Shown here one piece after another: positions 13,681 through 21,639 of a stretch of 32,557 bases of DNA. Both the position numbers and the translations under genes were made by a program. The DNA is taken from assembly GCA_028715295.1 (NCBI GenBank), contig JAQUSD010000007.1, positions 1 through 32,557 of the forward strand. Direction: 5' to 3'. How positions within the stretch are numbered: position 1 is the stretch's first letter; every line of letters begins with the position of its first letter. This DNA is from Candidatus Nanoarchaeia archaeon. Its GTDB lineage: Archaea; Nanobdellota; Nanobdellia; JAQUSD01. The notes beneath the pieces were generated by a model. It saw only the letters and a program-made list of their open reading frames with translations, did not search any database and had not been told where the DNA came from.

Positions 13681-16341
13681 ATGAAGAAAAAAATTTGGTT
13701 GGGATTTTCCCTAACATCAATATTTTTTTTATTAAATAGCGCTTACGCAACACCTCAAATCAACCTGATAAACATAACACCTGCTCTTGACATATCTATT
13801 TTTTCCCCATATAAAATAACTACAAACATAACAAGCGAACACCCGTTATCCTCGGTTGTATTAAACCTCTCTTCAATAAACGGAGAAGGTGTTTCATGCT
13901 GGGATTATTATCTTAATGGAACCTGTGGAAGCGAAAATCTTATTTTTGACATGAGTTATGACTCAGGGGATATATGGGAAAAACCCTATATTTTTCCTGA
14001 TTATATATATCCTGAAATTTATTTTGCGTCTTCTGAAATAACATGGTATAATTTGCCCTTGGAAACAAGCATGTGGAGAAGAAATTACCACTTATTTAAT
14101 TTCACAAATTCTTTTTTAGTTGATGAAAATATGAGCTTTTGGGTCGAATTCAATGCAGTGCCTTCAAGTGCGTCTAATTCAAACCAGCTTCAGGTGTATG
14201 TTATTGGCAAAGGTGAAGATTTAAGTTATTTTGAAAATGACTGGAGAACAAAATCAAACACAGAACTTGTAGCAACATTGCAAAGAACAGCACAGTTTAA
14301 CCACATACACACTGAAAATTCTTCACACCATCTAGTTGCCTTAACAACAAACTCTGACGGAACAATAGGTCCCCAAAGAATAAATATATCAGAACAATTC
14401 TGGATTGTGCTATATCAGGACTCAGTGAACATAAACAGGGGGTGGGATTTAAGATATCACAGCAGTTCCATTTGTAGCAATACAAATACATGGTATATTG
14501 CTGACAGAAGCGCAGGGGGAACATGGAACACACCTGTTTACCAGCAGGGGTGCCCTGACATGCATATACACCTTGCAAGAAGGGAAAATTATATGGATGG
14601 GATTACTGCAACTGTTACTGCAACTGACAATCAGGACAGCACAAATACATCCTCAAAAAATTTTTATTATGTTCAGCTTCCTAACTTAGCTCCAAATCCA
14701 ACTTCACTTACTCACCCTGTTGCAGGTGAAGTCTATGATGCTTCAGAAAATAACATATTAAATATAACCTGGGTGCCTGCAACAGACCCAAACGGAGACA
14801 GTTTAACATACAATATTTCCTTATTAAACCCAAATTTAAGCTTTAACACGACATTAAATGTTACAGAATTAACATTTTACGAGTGGAATATAACTAACAT
14901 TACTCACGGAATATATAGCTTAATGATTGAAGCATGTGATAATGGAGTTCCATCACTGTGCACAAACTCAACATTGGACGGAAATTTCACAATCACAAGA
15001 ACTTATCCAGTTTATAACTTGACTTCAATAAGTATCTCATCAGCAAATATAATCAACAGTTCAACTGCAAAAGCAGGAGATTTAATAACATTATATTTTA
15101 ATTCATCAGGCGCATTAATCAATCCCTCAGTCAGTTTTTACTCAGGAGGTTATGCTATTAACAATACTGTTTCCATCACAAATTCAACAAATGAATACAT
15201 TGCTACTTATTTTGTAAATTCAAGCGATGTTAATGGAGGGGTTGATTTTGAGATTACTGCTGACAATCTTGATTTTATATATAGCTTGACAACAGACAAC
15301 ACAGATGTAGTTATAGACACCATAACACCAAGTATAACTGATGTAACAACTATAATAACAGATTCAGAAGTGTCCGTAAGATGGGAAACAAGCGAAAACA
15401 CAAATACAACAGTTAATTACGGAAGTTCTGTATCATTAGGTATGGAAATATCAAACTCAACTTTTTCAGCAATGCACAATATTGTAATTTCAGGGCTGTT
15501 GCCTGAAACAGTTTATTATTACAATATAACATGCTGTGATATTTCAGGAAACTGTAATACAACCGGAGCATATGAATTCACAACCCTTGCAGAAGACTCA
15601 GAACCTCAGGAAATAGATTATACTATCTACCTGCCTCCCGCAACTTCATCTCAAAATTATTATTTGATTGAAACTGCTTCAGAGAACAATGTTATAAACT
15701 TAGCAGTAAACATGGGTTTGAATTCAAAAAAAGAAATTGAATTGCAAAACCAGAAAAACACTGGAATAAGCAAGATAACTATTGAATCTGATGAACAGCT
15801 GTCAGGCTGGATAAAAATATCAGAAACACAGCTTTTAAACTGCGTAGGTTATAACTTAGACAAAAAAATAATATACAAAACCCTTCAGATTAATACAACA
15901 ATAAACCAAAACAATCTAAAAAAAGTTTCTTTGGTTTTTAATGTTGAGAAAAACTGGATTGAACAAAACAACATCAGCGAAATTAAATGCATCAAATGTT
16001 ATCCTCATCTTGAAAATATCAGTGCAATTCTCATGGGTGAAGATGAAAATAAAGTTTCATATAACCTAAACAGCGATAGCTTTTCAACATGGGTTGTTTT
16101 CGGATTTGAAGAAGAAAGCTATGATGAACTATTTTATGAAATCCCTGAAGAGGATAAACCAGACATACAAATAATTAACGATGCAGACACTGAGGAGATT
16201 ATAAGCAAAGCACCTTTTTTAGATTACTTATATTCAATCTCTGCTTTTATACTGCTCACTGTTATAATAGTAATTCTCAGACTAAAGACTAAAAAAATAA
16301 ATAAAAGGAGAAATAAGAAAAAAAAGTTAAAACATTTATAA
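13681..16341 (+). CDS. Large secreted, membrane-anchored surface protein with FN3-like domains
   Basis: An 886-aa protein with a signal peptide (KKIWLGFSLTSIFFLLNSAYA), a long extracellular part and one C-terminal TM helix (about 849-865) followed by KTKKINKRRNKKKKLKHL. The first 330 residues form an unrecognised beta-rich domain with Cys pairs. An FN3/cadherin-like domain follows at about 335-445 (PNPTSLTHPVAGEVYDA, ITWVPATDPNGDSLTYNISL). A second FN3-like domain lies at about 550-640 (VRWETSENTNTTVNYG, LPETVYYYNITCCD). There are dozens of N-x-S/T sequons, so it is probably heavily N-glycosylated. A GTG at 13678 is an alternative start. Surface adhesion or S-layer association is inference. 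Confidence 0.85.
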   Translation: MKKKIWLGFSLTSIFFLLNSAYATPQINLINITPALDISIFSPYKITTNITSEHPLSSVVLNLSSINGEGVSCWDYYLNGTCGSENLIFDMSYDSGDIWEKPYIFPDYIYPEIYFASSEITWYNLPLETSMWRRNYHLFNFTNSFLVDENMSFWVEFNAVPSSASNSNQLQVYVIGKGEDLSYFENDWRTKSNTELVATLQRTAQFNHIHTENSSHHLVALTTNSDGTIGPQRINISEQFWIVLYQDSVNINRGWDLRYHSSSICSNTNTWYIADRSAGGTWNTPVYQQGCPDMHIHLARRENYMDGITATVTATDNQDSTNTSSKNFYYVQLPNLAPNPTSLTHPVAGEVYDASENNILNITWVPATDPNGDSLTYNISLLNPNLSFNTTLNVTELTFYEWNITNITHGIYSLMIEACDNGVPSLCTNSTLDGNFTITRTYPVYNLTSISISSANIINSSTAKAGDLITLYFNSSGALINPSVSFYSGGYAINNTVSITNSTNEYIATYFVNSSDVNGGVDFEITADNLDFIYSLTTDNTDVVIDTITPSITDVTTIITDSEVSVRWETSENTNTTVNYGSSVSLGMEISNSTFSAMHNIVISGLLPETVYYYNITCCDISGNCNTTGAYEFTTLAEDSEPQEIDYTIYLPPATSSQNYYLIETASENNVINLAVNMGLNSKKEIELQNQKNTGISKITIESDEQLSGWIKISETQLLNCVGYNLDKKIIYKTLQINTTINQNNLKKVSLVFNVEKNWIEQNNISEIKCIKCYPHLENISAILMGEDENKVSYNLNSDSFSTWVVFGFEEESYDELFYEIPEEDKPDIQIINDADTEEIISKAPFLDYLYSISAFILLTVIIVILRLKTKKINKRRNKKKKLKHL

Positions 16342-16365
16342 AATCCAAAAAACATTAATCAAAAT

Positions 16366-16755
16366 ATGATTATTACAAAAAAGATGCCTTATTCTGAAAT
16401 AAAAAAGAAGCTGAAAAAATCAGACAGAATTTCAATTTTATCATGCAACTCATGTGCAAGAATATGCAACACTGGCGGGGGGGATAATCTTAATAAGTTA
16501 AAAACACAGCTTGAAAAAGACGGGTTTGAGGTTTGTGATGCATTGATTGTTGCTGTTCCATGCAACAGCGACATGGTTAAAAATGAAAGAAAAAACATAA
16601 CGGGAAATGTTATACTCTGCCAGGCATGCGATGCAGCTGTTTATAACTTAAAAAAAGATTTTCCAAAAAAGAAGGTTGTTCCGGTTATTGGAAGTATTGG
16701 ATTGGGTGCATTTACCGAAAAAGGATACATTTCTTTGGTTAGAAAATTCAAATAG
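16366..16755 (+). CDS. MetV-like cysteine protein (MTHFR C-terminal domain family)
   Basis: A 129-aa protein matching the zinc/Fe-S domain called methylenetetrahydrofolate reductase C-terminal or MetV. It has the cysteine order C27-x2-C30-x3-C34 (LSCNSCARIC) followed by NTGGGD, then C57, C66 in VAVPCNSD, and C85/C88 in ILCQACDAA. The end VVPVIGSIGLGAF resembles the family's closing strand. In acetogens MetV partners MetF. No MetF, folate or corrinoid gene is seen here, so the partner is unknown; the nearest functional link is the adjacent isc operon. It lies 24 bases after the surface-protein gene, and its stop codon overlaps a tRNA gene on the other strand. Confidence 0.75.
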   Translation: MIITKKMPYSEIKKKLKKSDRISILSCNSCARICNTGGGDNLNKLKTQLEKDGFEVCDALIVAVPCNSDMVKNERKNITGNVILCQACDAAVYNLKKDFPKKKVVPVIGSIGLGAFTEKGYISLVRKFK

Positions 16756-16824
16756 GCCCGGTGGGAGTTGAACCCACAGCCTTCGCCGTGTGAGGGCGAC
16801 GTCATACCGCTAGACCACGAGCCT
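16753..16824 (-). tRNA. tRNA-Val (CAC)
   Basis: Folding the minus strand gives a full cloverleaf. The 7-bp acceptor (AGGCUCG with CGGGCCU, one G-U pair) is followed by a D arm GUC...GAC containing UAGCGGUAU. The anticodon stem UCGCC/GGCGA encloses the loop CUCACAC, with anticodon CAC. The T arm is GUGGG-UUCAACU-CCCAC, and the discriminator is A. CCA is not encoded, and there is no intron. The 3' end overlaps the stop codon of the convergent MetV-like gene by three bases. Confidence 0.95.
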
Positions 16825-16840
16825 TTTTCTTTTGTTAATG

Positions 16841-16849
16841 CATTTATAC
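16841..16849 (-). promoter_or_regulatory. TATA box of tRNA-Val
   Basis: GTATAAATG on the minus strand lies 17-25 bases before the mature 5' end of the tRNA, the usual archaeal distance for initiation at or just before the mature end. It is separate from the isc operator about 40 bases away, which serves the opposite strand. Confidence 0.6.
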
Positions 16850-16886
16850 AAAAATAAAAAGATTAGGTTTTTGGAAAAGTTTTTAA

Positions 16887-16918
16887 ATTAACAGTGTTAA
16901 TTAATTAACACTGTTAAT
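16887..16918 (+). promoter_or_regulatory. 32-bp perfect palindrome, probable operator of the isc operon
   Basis: The 32 bases read identically on both strands. Each half is itself a dyad: TTAACAGTGTTAA (16888-16900) and TTAACACTGTTAA (16905-16917), 17 bp centre to centre. A TATA-like TTTTTAAAT immediately precedes it, so the palindrome covers the expected transcription start, where a bound protein would block initiation. The first gene downstream is an HTH regulator, which suggests autoregulation by two dimers. It is not followed by a T-run, so it is not a terminator. Confidence 0.85.
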
Positions 16919-16931
16919 AAGAGTGATGATA

Positions 16932-17294
16932 ATGAAAACACCTCAGGAAATAGAAGCAAGATATGTAATACCCCTGATAAGAAAAGAACTAGTTCTGGCT
17001 CTTGCAAAAAACAACCTAAATCAAAAGGAAATAGCAGGAATATTAGGATTGACAAACGCAGCAGTATCTCAATATCTTAAGAAAAAAAGAGCTAATACAA
17101 AGATAAATTTAAACAGGGAAACAAAAGATATGATTAAAGAATCAGCTAAAAAAATAGCTGAAAAAAAATCATGTTCAGTAAAGGAGATACACTGCATATG
17201 CAAGGCAATGAGAAAAGACAAAACCTTATGCAGGCTTCACAAATCAATTGAAAAAGTTCCTTGTTCATGCAAAATCTGCGGATGTGGTGAATAA
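16932..17294 (+). CDS. HTH (XRE-type) regulator with an eight-cysteine C-terminal tail
   Basis: A 120-aa protein from the ATG at 16932 (MKTPQEIEARYV). In-frame GTG and ATG codons at 16923 and 16926 are alternatives. The helix-turn-helix is about 28-53 (NLNQKEIAGILGL, TNAAVSQYLKKKR). The last 40 residues hold eight cysteines: 81, 88, 90, 100, 111, 113, 116 and 118. It resembles the archaeal COG2522 regulators. The stop overlaps the iscS start (TAATG), so it is translationally coupled to Fe-S assembly genes. I infer that it binds an Fe-S cluster or metal and represses its own operon, as IscR does in bacteria, though IscR is an unrelated fold family (Rrf2). Confidence 0.85.
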   Translation: MKTPQEIEARYVIPLIRKELVLALAKNNLNQKEIAGILGLTNAAVSQYLKKKRANTKINLNRETKDMIKESAKKIAEKKSCSVKEIHCICKAMRKDKTLCRLHKSIEKVPCSCKICGCGE

Positions 17295-18445
17295 TGAAAA
17301 TCTACCTTGACAATGCAGCTTCAACAAAAGTCAGCAAAGAAGTACTTGAAGAAATGAAGCCTTATTTTTCAAAAGAATATGGAAACGCTTCCTCGCTCCA
17401 TGATTTCGGGCAAAGAGCAAAAAAAGCGCTTGAAAAGTCCAGAAGGATAATTGCTGAATCAATTAATGCAGAAACAGAGGACATTGTGTTTACATCTGGT
17501 GGAACTGAATCAAACAATTTTGCATTAAAGGGTGTTGCATTTGCAAACAAAGAAAAAGGAAATCACATAATAACTTCATCAATAGAACATGACTGTGTTA
17601 TAAATTCATGCAGATGGCTTGAAAAACAGGGATTTAAAATCACCTATCTGCCAGTGGATAAAGACGGATTTGTTTCTCCAGAAGATGTTGAAAAAGCAAT
17701 CACAAAGAAAACAATACTTGTTTCAGTTATGCATGCAAACAATGAGGTTGGGACAATAGAGCCGATAAAAGAAATAGGGAGAGTGTGCAGGAAAAATAAT
17801 GTATATTTTCACAGCGATGCATGCCAGACATACACAAAAATTCCTATTGATGTTCAGGAAATGAATATTGATTTACTAACAATCAACAGCCATAAAATAC
17901 ATGGGCCAAAAGGAGTCGGAGCATTATATATTAGAAAAGGTGTCAGAATAGAACCGCTTATGCATGGGGGTGGACATGAGTTTAAAAAAAGAAGCGGAAC
18001 TGAAAACATCCCCGGGATTGTAGGCTTTGCAAAAGCAGTTGAAACAGCAAAGAAATCAGACATCACTCACATGACTAAATTAAGAGATTATCTGATAAAT
18101 GAAATAGAGAAAAGAATATCAGAAATCATACTTAACGGTCCAAAGGGTGAAAAAAGACTCTGCAATAATGTAAACTTTTCATACAGGTTTATTGAAGGAG
18201 AATCAATACTAATGAGATTAAATGAAAAAGGAGTTATGGTTTCAACAGGAAGTGCATGCTCCTCAAATTCGCTTGAAGCTTCACATGTGCTTTTGGCTAT
18301 GGGAAGAAAACATGAAGATGCTCATGGGAGTATAAGGATGAGTTTGAGCAGAGACAATACTTTGGAAGAAATAAAATATGTTGTGAATCAAACTGAAAAA
18401 ACAGTTTCGGACTTAAGAAAGATGAGTCCGTTGTGGAATAGGTGA
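17294..18445 (+). CDS. iscS: Cysteine desulfurase IscS/NifS
   Basis: A 383-aa PLP enzyme that takes sulfur from cysteine for Fe-S cluster and thio-cofactor synthesis. K201 in NSHKIHGPKG forms the Schiff base, H99 in SSIEHD stacks on PLP, and D175 and Q178 lie in SDACQT. The persulfide-forming C322 is in STGSACSS, in a loop of group I length. N-terminus MKIYLDNAAST and length are normal. It begins inside the regulator's stop codon and is followed six bases later by iscU. It probably also feeds tRNA thiolation. Confidence 0.97.
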   Translation: MKIYLDNAASTKVSKEVLEEMKPYFSKEYGNASSLHDFGQRAKKALEKSRRIIAESINAETEDIVFTSGGTESNNFALKGVAFANKEKGNHIITSSIEHDCVINSCRWLEKQGFKITYLPVDKDGFVSPEDVEKAITKKTILVSVMHANNEVGTIEPIKEIGRVCRKNNVYFHSDACQTYTKIPIDVQEMNIDLLTINSHKIHGPKGVGALYIRKGVRIEPLMHGGGHEFKKRSGTENIPGIVGFAKAVETAKKSDITHMTKLRDYLINEIEKRISEIILNGPKGEKRLCNNVNFSYRFIEGESILMRLNEKGVMVSTGSACSSNSLEASHVLLAMGRKHEDAHGSIRMSLSRDNTLEEIKYVVNQTEKTVSDLRKMSPLWNR

Positions 18446-18451
18446 TATGAA

Positions 18452-18841
18452 ATGGAATATTCAAAAAAAGTTATGGAACATTTTACAAAACCAAAGAATA
18501 TGGGTGAGATTAAAAACCCTGACGGTATAGGAACTGTGGGGAATCCTGTGTGTGGAGACTTGATGAAAATAACAATCAAGGTTTCCAAGAATAAAAAAGG
18601 TAAAGAAGTAATCAAAGATGTCAAATTCAAGACATTCGGATGCGCGGCTGCTGTAGCAACTTCTTCAATGGTTACTGAACTTGCAAAAGGCAAAACACTT
18701 AATGAAGCAGAAAAAATAACAAGAAATGATGTTGCTGAATCACTTGAAGGACTTCCTCCACTAAAGATGCACTGTTCTAATCTGGCATCTGATGCATTAA
18801 AGGAAGCAATAAAAGATTACAGGAAAAAGAAGAATAAATAA
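18452..18841 (+). CDS. iscU: Fe-S cluster scaffold IscU
   Basis: A 129-aa scaffold protein that receives sulfur from IscS and assembles [2Fe-2S]/[4Fe-4S] clusters. Ligands are C34 and D36 (GNPVCGD), C64 (FKTFGCAAA) and C108 (MHCSN), the canonical three cysteines plus aspartate. The usual bacterial GCGSA after the second cysteine is GCAAA here, and the HscA-binding LPPVK appears as LPPLK. The gene sits six bases after iscS. No hscA, hscB or ferredoxin follows in this operon. Confidence 0.96.
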   Translation: MEYSKKVMEHFTKPKNMGEIKNPDGIGTVGNPVCGDLMKITIKVSKNKKGKEVIKDVKFKTFGCAAAVATSSMVTELAKGKTLNEAEKITRNDVAESLEGLPPLKMHCSNLASDALKEAIKDYRKKKNK

Positions 18842-18851
18842 GAATATATTA

Positions 18852-19178
18852 TTAACTGCGCTCAGACACTACTCTTTTTGATTCTTTTTTACAAATTCCA
18901 CAGGAATAAACCAAACCAGATTCTCCTTGCCTTGTGCAGAGCTCATTAATGCTGTCAATTTCCCTAAAACCAAGAACAAGATTGCAGTTTGGGCAGGTGT
19001 AATAACCATTAAACAAAATTTCATTGTTTACAAAAATATATCCATCCACAAGAGTTCCATCTCCGCTTCTGTCAGTAATAACAATGTCTCCATCAATGTA
19101 TTCTTTCAAATAATCAACAAGTTCGTCAAGATTCTCAAAAGTTTTTTTAATAGGTTTTTTTGAACATTCGTTTTCCAT
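18852..19178 (-). CDS. Hypothetical protein with two CxxC pairs
   Basis: A 108-aa protein from the ATG at 19178 (MENECSKKPIKK). An upstream in-frame start at 19217 would add a hydrophobic stretch without a ribosome site. The first half is acidic (ENLDELVDYLKEYIDGDIVI). The second half has YTCPNCNLVLGF and VYSCGICKKES, a four-cysteine zinc-ribbon pattern interrupted by a loop containing one more Cys. I do not recognise the family. It converges with iscU, ten bases apart. Confidence 0.65.
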   Translation of the reverse strand: MENECSKKPIKKTFENLDELVDYLKEYIDGDIVITDRSGDGTLVDGYIFVNNEILFNGYYTCPNCNLVLGFREIDSINELCTRQGESGLVYSCGICKKESKRVVSERS

Positions 19179-19230
19179 AATATAAAAAGAATAGCATAAA
19201 AATATAAAAATATCCAAAAAAAGAAAAAAG

Positions 19231-19740
19231 TTATTTTTTAGATTTTTTTCTGGATTTTGAAGGTTTTACAGCAATCTTCTTTTTTGCCCTGATTGTTTTG
19301 GTTTTTATAGTCTTTGTAGGCATAGGATATTTTTTACTTACTATTATCTCCAATATCCCATTTTCAAGTCTTGTCTTTACTGACTTAGCATCAACTTCCT
19401 CAGGGAAAGTCATCATTTTCCTAAATTTATTAACCATGGCCTTTGTCTCATGCATCTGTTTCCCGACTTTTTCTGCAACCTTCCTTGCTGTTGCTTCAAG
19501 CTCCATGCTTTTTTCATTTATATAAAGCATAACCTCTTCTTTTTTAATCCCTGGAAGCTCGACTTTTACAACATACCTGTTGCCCATATCTTGGGTATGA
19601 ACTCTTGGGAGCCTTATGCCTGTTTTCAAATCCTTAAGTGTCTTTCCCATCTGTTCGTTGAATCTTTTTCTCATATTCGCCATTTCTTCCTTCATCCTTT
19701 TGAATTCCTTTTCAAAATCACTGAATAAGTCATCAAACAT
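19231..19740 (-). CDS. Small heat shock protein, Hsp20/alpha-crystallin
   Basis: A 169-aa ATP-independent holdase. A helical, Met-rich N-terminal arm (FDDLFSDFEKEFKRMKEEM) precedes the alpha-crystallin domain (about 48-138). That domain has the conserved VVKVELPGIKKEEVMLYI and the closing ENGILEIIVSK, a form of the A-x-x-x-G-x-L signature. The C-terminal extension is unusually basic (KKKIAVKPSKSRKKSKK). The gene has its own upstream region of 100 bp, shared divergently with the EF-Tu domain 2-like gene. Confidence 0.92.
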   Translation of the reverse strand: MFDDLFSDFEKEFKRMKEEMANMRKRFNEQMGKTLKDLKTGIRLPRVHTQDMGNRYVVKVELPGIKKEEVMLYINEKSMELEATARKVAEKVGKQMHETKAMVNKFRKMMTFPEEVDAKSVKTRLENGILEIIVSKKYPMPTKTIKTKTIRAKKKIAVKPSKSRKKSKK

Positions 19741-19840
19741 AGTTTATCACCTAATAAATAATAATGATTTTTTACTTTAAAAATTTCCTGATTTATGATA
19801 TTGACAAGATTTAAATAAATAGAACTCCAAAGAAAGTTCT

Positions 19841-20083
19841 ATGAAAGAAGTTGGAGAAATAACAAGAACCTTTGACAAAATAGGCGTTGCTGTTGTCAAA
19901 GTTTCAGGAAATATAAAACAGGGTGATAAAATAAAAATCAAAGGTTCTTCAACTGACTTTGAACAGACTGCAGGCTCAATGCAGATTGACAAAACCCCAA
20001 TAAAAGAAGCGAAAAAGGGGCAGATGATTGGGCTTAAGGTAAATAACAAAGTCAAAGCTGGGGATAAAATCTATACTATTTAA
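19841..20083 (+). CDS. EF-Tu domain 2-like mini-protein
   Basis: An 80-aa protein corresponding to a single translation-factor beta-barrel (EF-Tu domain 2 fold). It has strands GEITRTFDKIGVAVVKVSG and IKQGDKIKIKG, then KGQMIGLKVNNKVKAGDKIY, where a GTPase would have its domain 2 core. There is no G domain. Archaeal databases often label such stand-alone barrels translation elongation factor-like. Function unknown; RNA or ribosome binding is plausible. A TATA-like TTTAAATAA lies about 25 bases before the ATG. Confidence 0.82.
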   Translation: MKEVGEITRTFDKIGVAVVKVSGNIKQGDKIKIKGSSTDFEQTAGSMQIDKTPIKEAKKGQMIGLKVNNKVKAGDKIYTI

Positions 20084-20148
20084 GTTTTATCGGACAGCAA
20101 GGACAACAACAGGTAATTCTTTTTATAATAAACCACATAGAGTTATTT

Positions 20149-20319
20149 ATGAAAACAAATTGGACAAGGTGCACTAAATGTGGCTGGCATCAGAAAACAA
20201 ATTCAAGAAAAAAGGTAGTATGCCACAAGTGCAATTCCTCTTACAATTATAACCCCATGTACCCTGAAACAAAAATTCCAATGGGATTTCTTACATACAG
20301 ATTATTAGAAAAAATATAA
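20149..20319 (+). CDS. Zinc-ribbon mini-protein
   Basis: A 56-aa protein with C8/C11 (RCTKCGWH) and C25/C28 (VCHKCNSS) spaced as a treble-clef or rubredoxin-like zinc ribbon. A tail YNPMYPETKIPMGFLTYRLL follows. I do not recognise a family. It lies 65 bases after the EF-Tu domain 2-like gene and 39 bases before RuBisCO on the same strand. The four well-spaced cysteines argue that it is a real gene. Confidence 0.65.
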   Translation: MKTNWTRCTKCGWHQKTNSRKKVVCHKCNSSYNYNPMYPETKIPMGFLTYRLLEKI

Positions 20320-20327
20320 TAGCAAAA

Positions 20328-20336
20328 TTTATTATA
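20328..20336 (+). promoter_or_regulatory. Probable TATA box of the RuBisCO gene
   Basis: TTTATTATA lies 22-31 bases before the RuBisCO ATG in an otherwise short AT-rich gap, consistent with a leaderless transcript separate from the zinc-ribbon gene upstream. The whole gap is AT-rich, so the exact box is uncertain. Confidence 0.45.
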
Positions 20337-20358
20337 CATTAAAATTATAATTTATATT

Positions 20359-21636
20359 ATGATAGAATACAAAGACTTTCTAAATCTTAAGTACACACCA
20401 AAAAAAGATGATTTAATTGTTTTATTTAAAATAAAGCCGTCAAAGGGATTTTCGATGAAAGATGCTTCATCAAGAGTTGCATCAGAATCAAGCAACGGCA
20501 CATGGGCTGCACTTTTTCCCCCAGAACACATCAAAGAATTAAGCGCGCAATGCTATGATATTAAAGGAAATTATGCAAAAATTGCTTATCCAGGTGACTT
20601 ATTTGAACAAGGAAATATGCCTCAGATTCTTAGTTCAATAGCAGGAAACATATTCGGCATGAAAGCTGTTGACGGATTAAGAATTGAAGATGTAAAATGG
20701 CCTGAAAAAATAATAAAATCATTTATGCATCCTCAGTTCGGAATTGAAGGCGTAAGAAAAATCATGAAAATAAAAAAACGTCCGATTACAGCAACAGTTC
20801 CAAAACCAAAAGTAGGTTATTATGCTGAAGAACATGCAAAAATAGGATATGACTTATGGCTTGGCGGGGTTGATTTATTAAAGGATGATGAAAATCTATC
20901 AAACCAAAAATTCAATCCTTTTGAAAAACGCCTCAGATTGTCTATGAAAATGAGGGAAAAAGCAGAAAAGGAAACCGGAGAAAAAAAAAGCTACCTTGTG
21001 AACATAACTGCTGAAACAGATGAAATGGTAAAAAGAGCGAAAATGGCAAAAGACTATGGAAATGAATATGTTATGATTGATATTCTTACAGCAGGCTGGG
21101 CTTCTGTCCAGACTGTAAGAAAAAAATGCCAAGACTTAAAATTAGCAATACACGCCCACAGGGCTTTCCATGCATCATTTGACAGAAATCCAAATCATGG
21201 TATGGCAATGAAAGTTTTATGCGAAATAGCAAGAATACAGGGTGTTGACCAAATACATATTGGTGGTATGGGAAAACTTGCTGGAGAAAAAGAAGAAATA
21301 AAAGAAAACTGGACTAAGTGTTCATCAAGCTCAAACAATGAAACTAAAAATATGCTTGAACAGAACTGGTTTGGAACAAAACCGATTCTTGGAGTCTGTT
21401 CAGGAGGACTTCATGTTGGCATAGTTGAAAGACTTTTTAACATGCTTGGTACAGATATTGCGATTCAGGTTGGCGGAGGAGTTCTTGGACATCCGGATGG
21501 AGTACTTGCAGGTGCAAAAGCACTAAGACAAAGCATTGATGCGTACATGAGCAAAATCCCCCTTAAAGAATATGCTGAAAAACACAAAGAACTAAAAACT
21601 GCATTAAATAGCTGGGGATATGAAACTCCTATTTAA
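20359..21636 (+). CDS. rbcL: Form III ribulose-bisphosphate carboxylase large subunit
   Basis: A 425-aa enzyme with the active site intact: E43, T48 and W49 in ASESSNGTW, N97, K149/K151 in TVPKPKVG, carbamylated K175 with D177 and E178 (LLKDDEN), H267-R268 (HAHRAFH), H300, loop-6 K306 (MGKLAG), S348 (CSGGLH) and the phosphate-gripping GGG at 372-374. It is a true RuBisCO, not a form IV protein. The overall sequence recalls archaeal form III, with a middle part close to methanogen enzymes (EEHAKIGYDLWLGGVDLLKDDEN). In archaea form III works in AMP salvage with DeoA and ribose-1,5-bisphosphate isomerase, neither of which is in this window. Loop 6 is one residue shorter than usual. Confidence 0.96.
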   Translation: MIEYKDFLNLKYTPKKDDLIVLFKIKPSKGFSMKDASSRVASESSNGTWAALFPPEHIKELSAQCYDIKGNYAKIAYPGDLFEQGNMPQILSSIAGNIFGMKAVDGLRIEDVKWPEKIIKSFMHPQFGIEGVRKIMKIKKRPITATVPKPKVGYYAEEHAKIGYDLWLGGVDLLKDDENLSNQKFNPFEKRLRLSMKMREKAEKETGEKKSYLVNITAETDEMVKRAKMAKDYGNEYVMIDILTAGWASVQTVRKKCQDLKLAIHAHRAFHASFDRNPNHGMAMKVLCEIARIQGVDQIHIGGMGKLAGEKEEIKENWTKCSSSSNNETKNMLEQNWFGTKPILGVCSGGLHVGIVERLFNMLGTDIAIQVGGGVLGHPDGVLAGAKALRQSIDAYMSKIPLKEYAEKHKELKTALNSWGYETPI

Positions 21637-21639
21637 AAA

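Noticed and set aside
16887-16918. The 32-bp palindrome as a transcription terminator
   Set aside because: It has no T-run after it, lies directly downstream of a TATA-like element, and precedes a regulator gene. An operator explains it better.
20359-21636. RuBisCO-like (form IV) protein rather than RuBisCO
   Set aside because: The carbamylated lysine, metal ligands, loop-6 lysine and phosphate-binding residues are all present, which form IV proteins lack in part.
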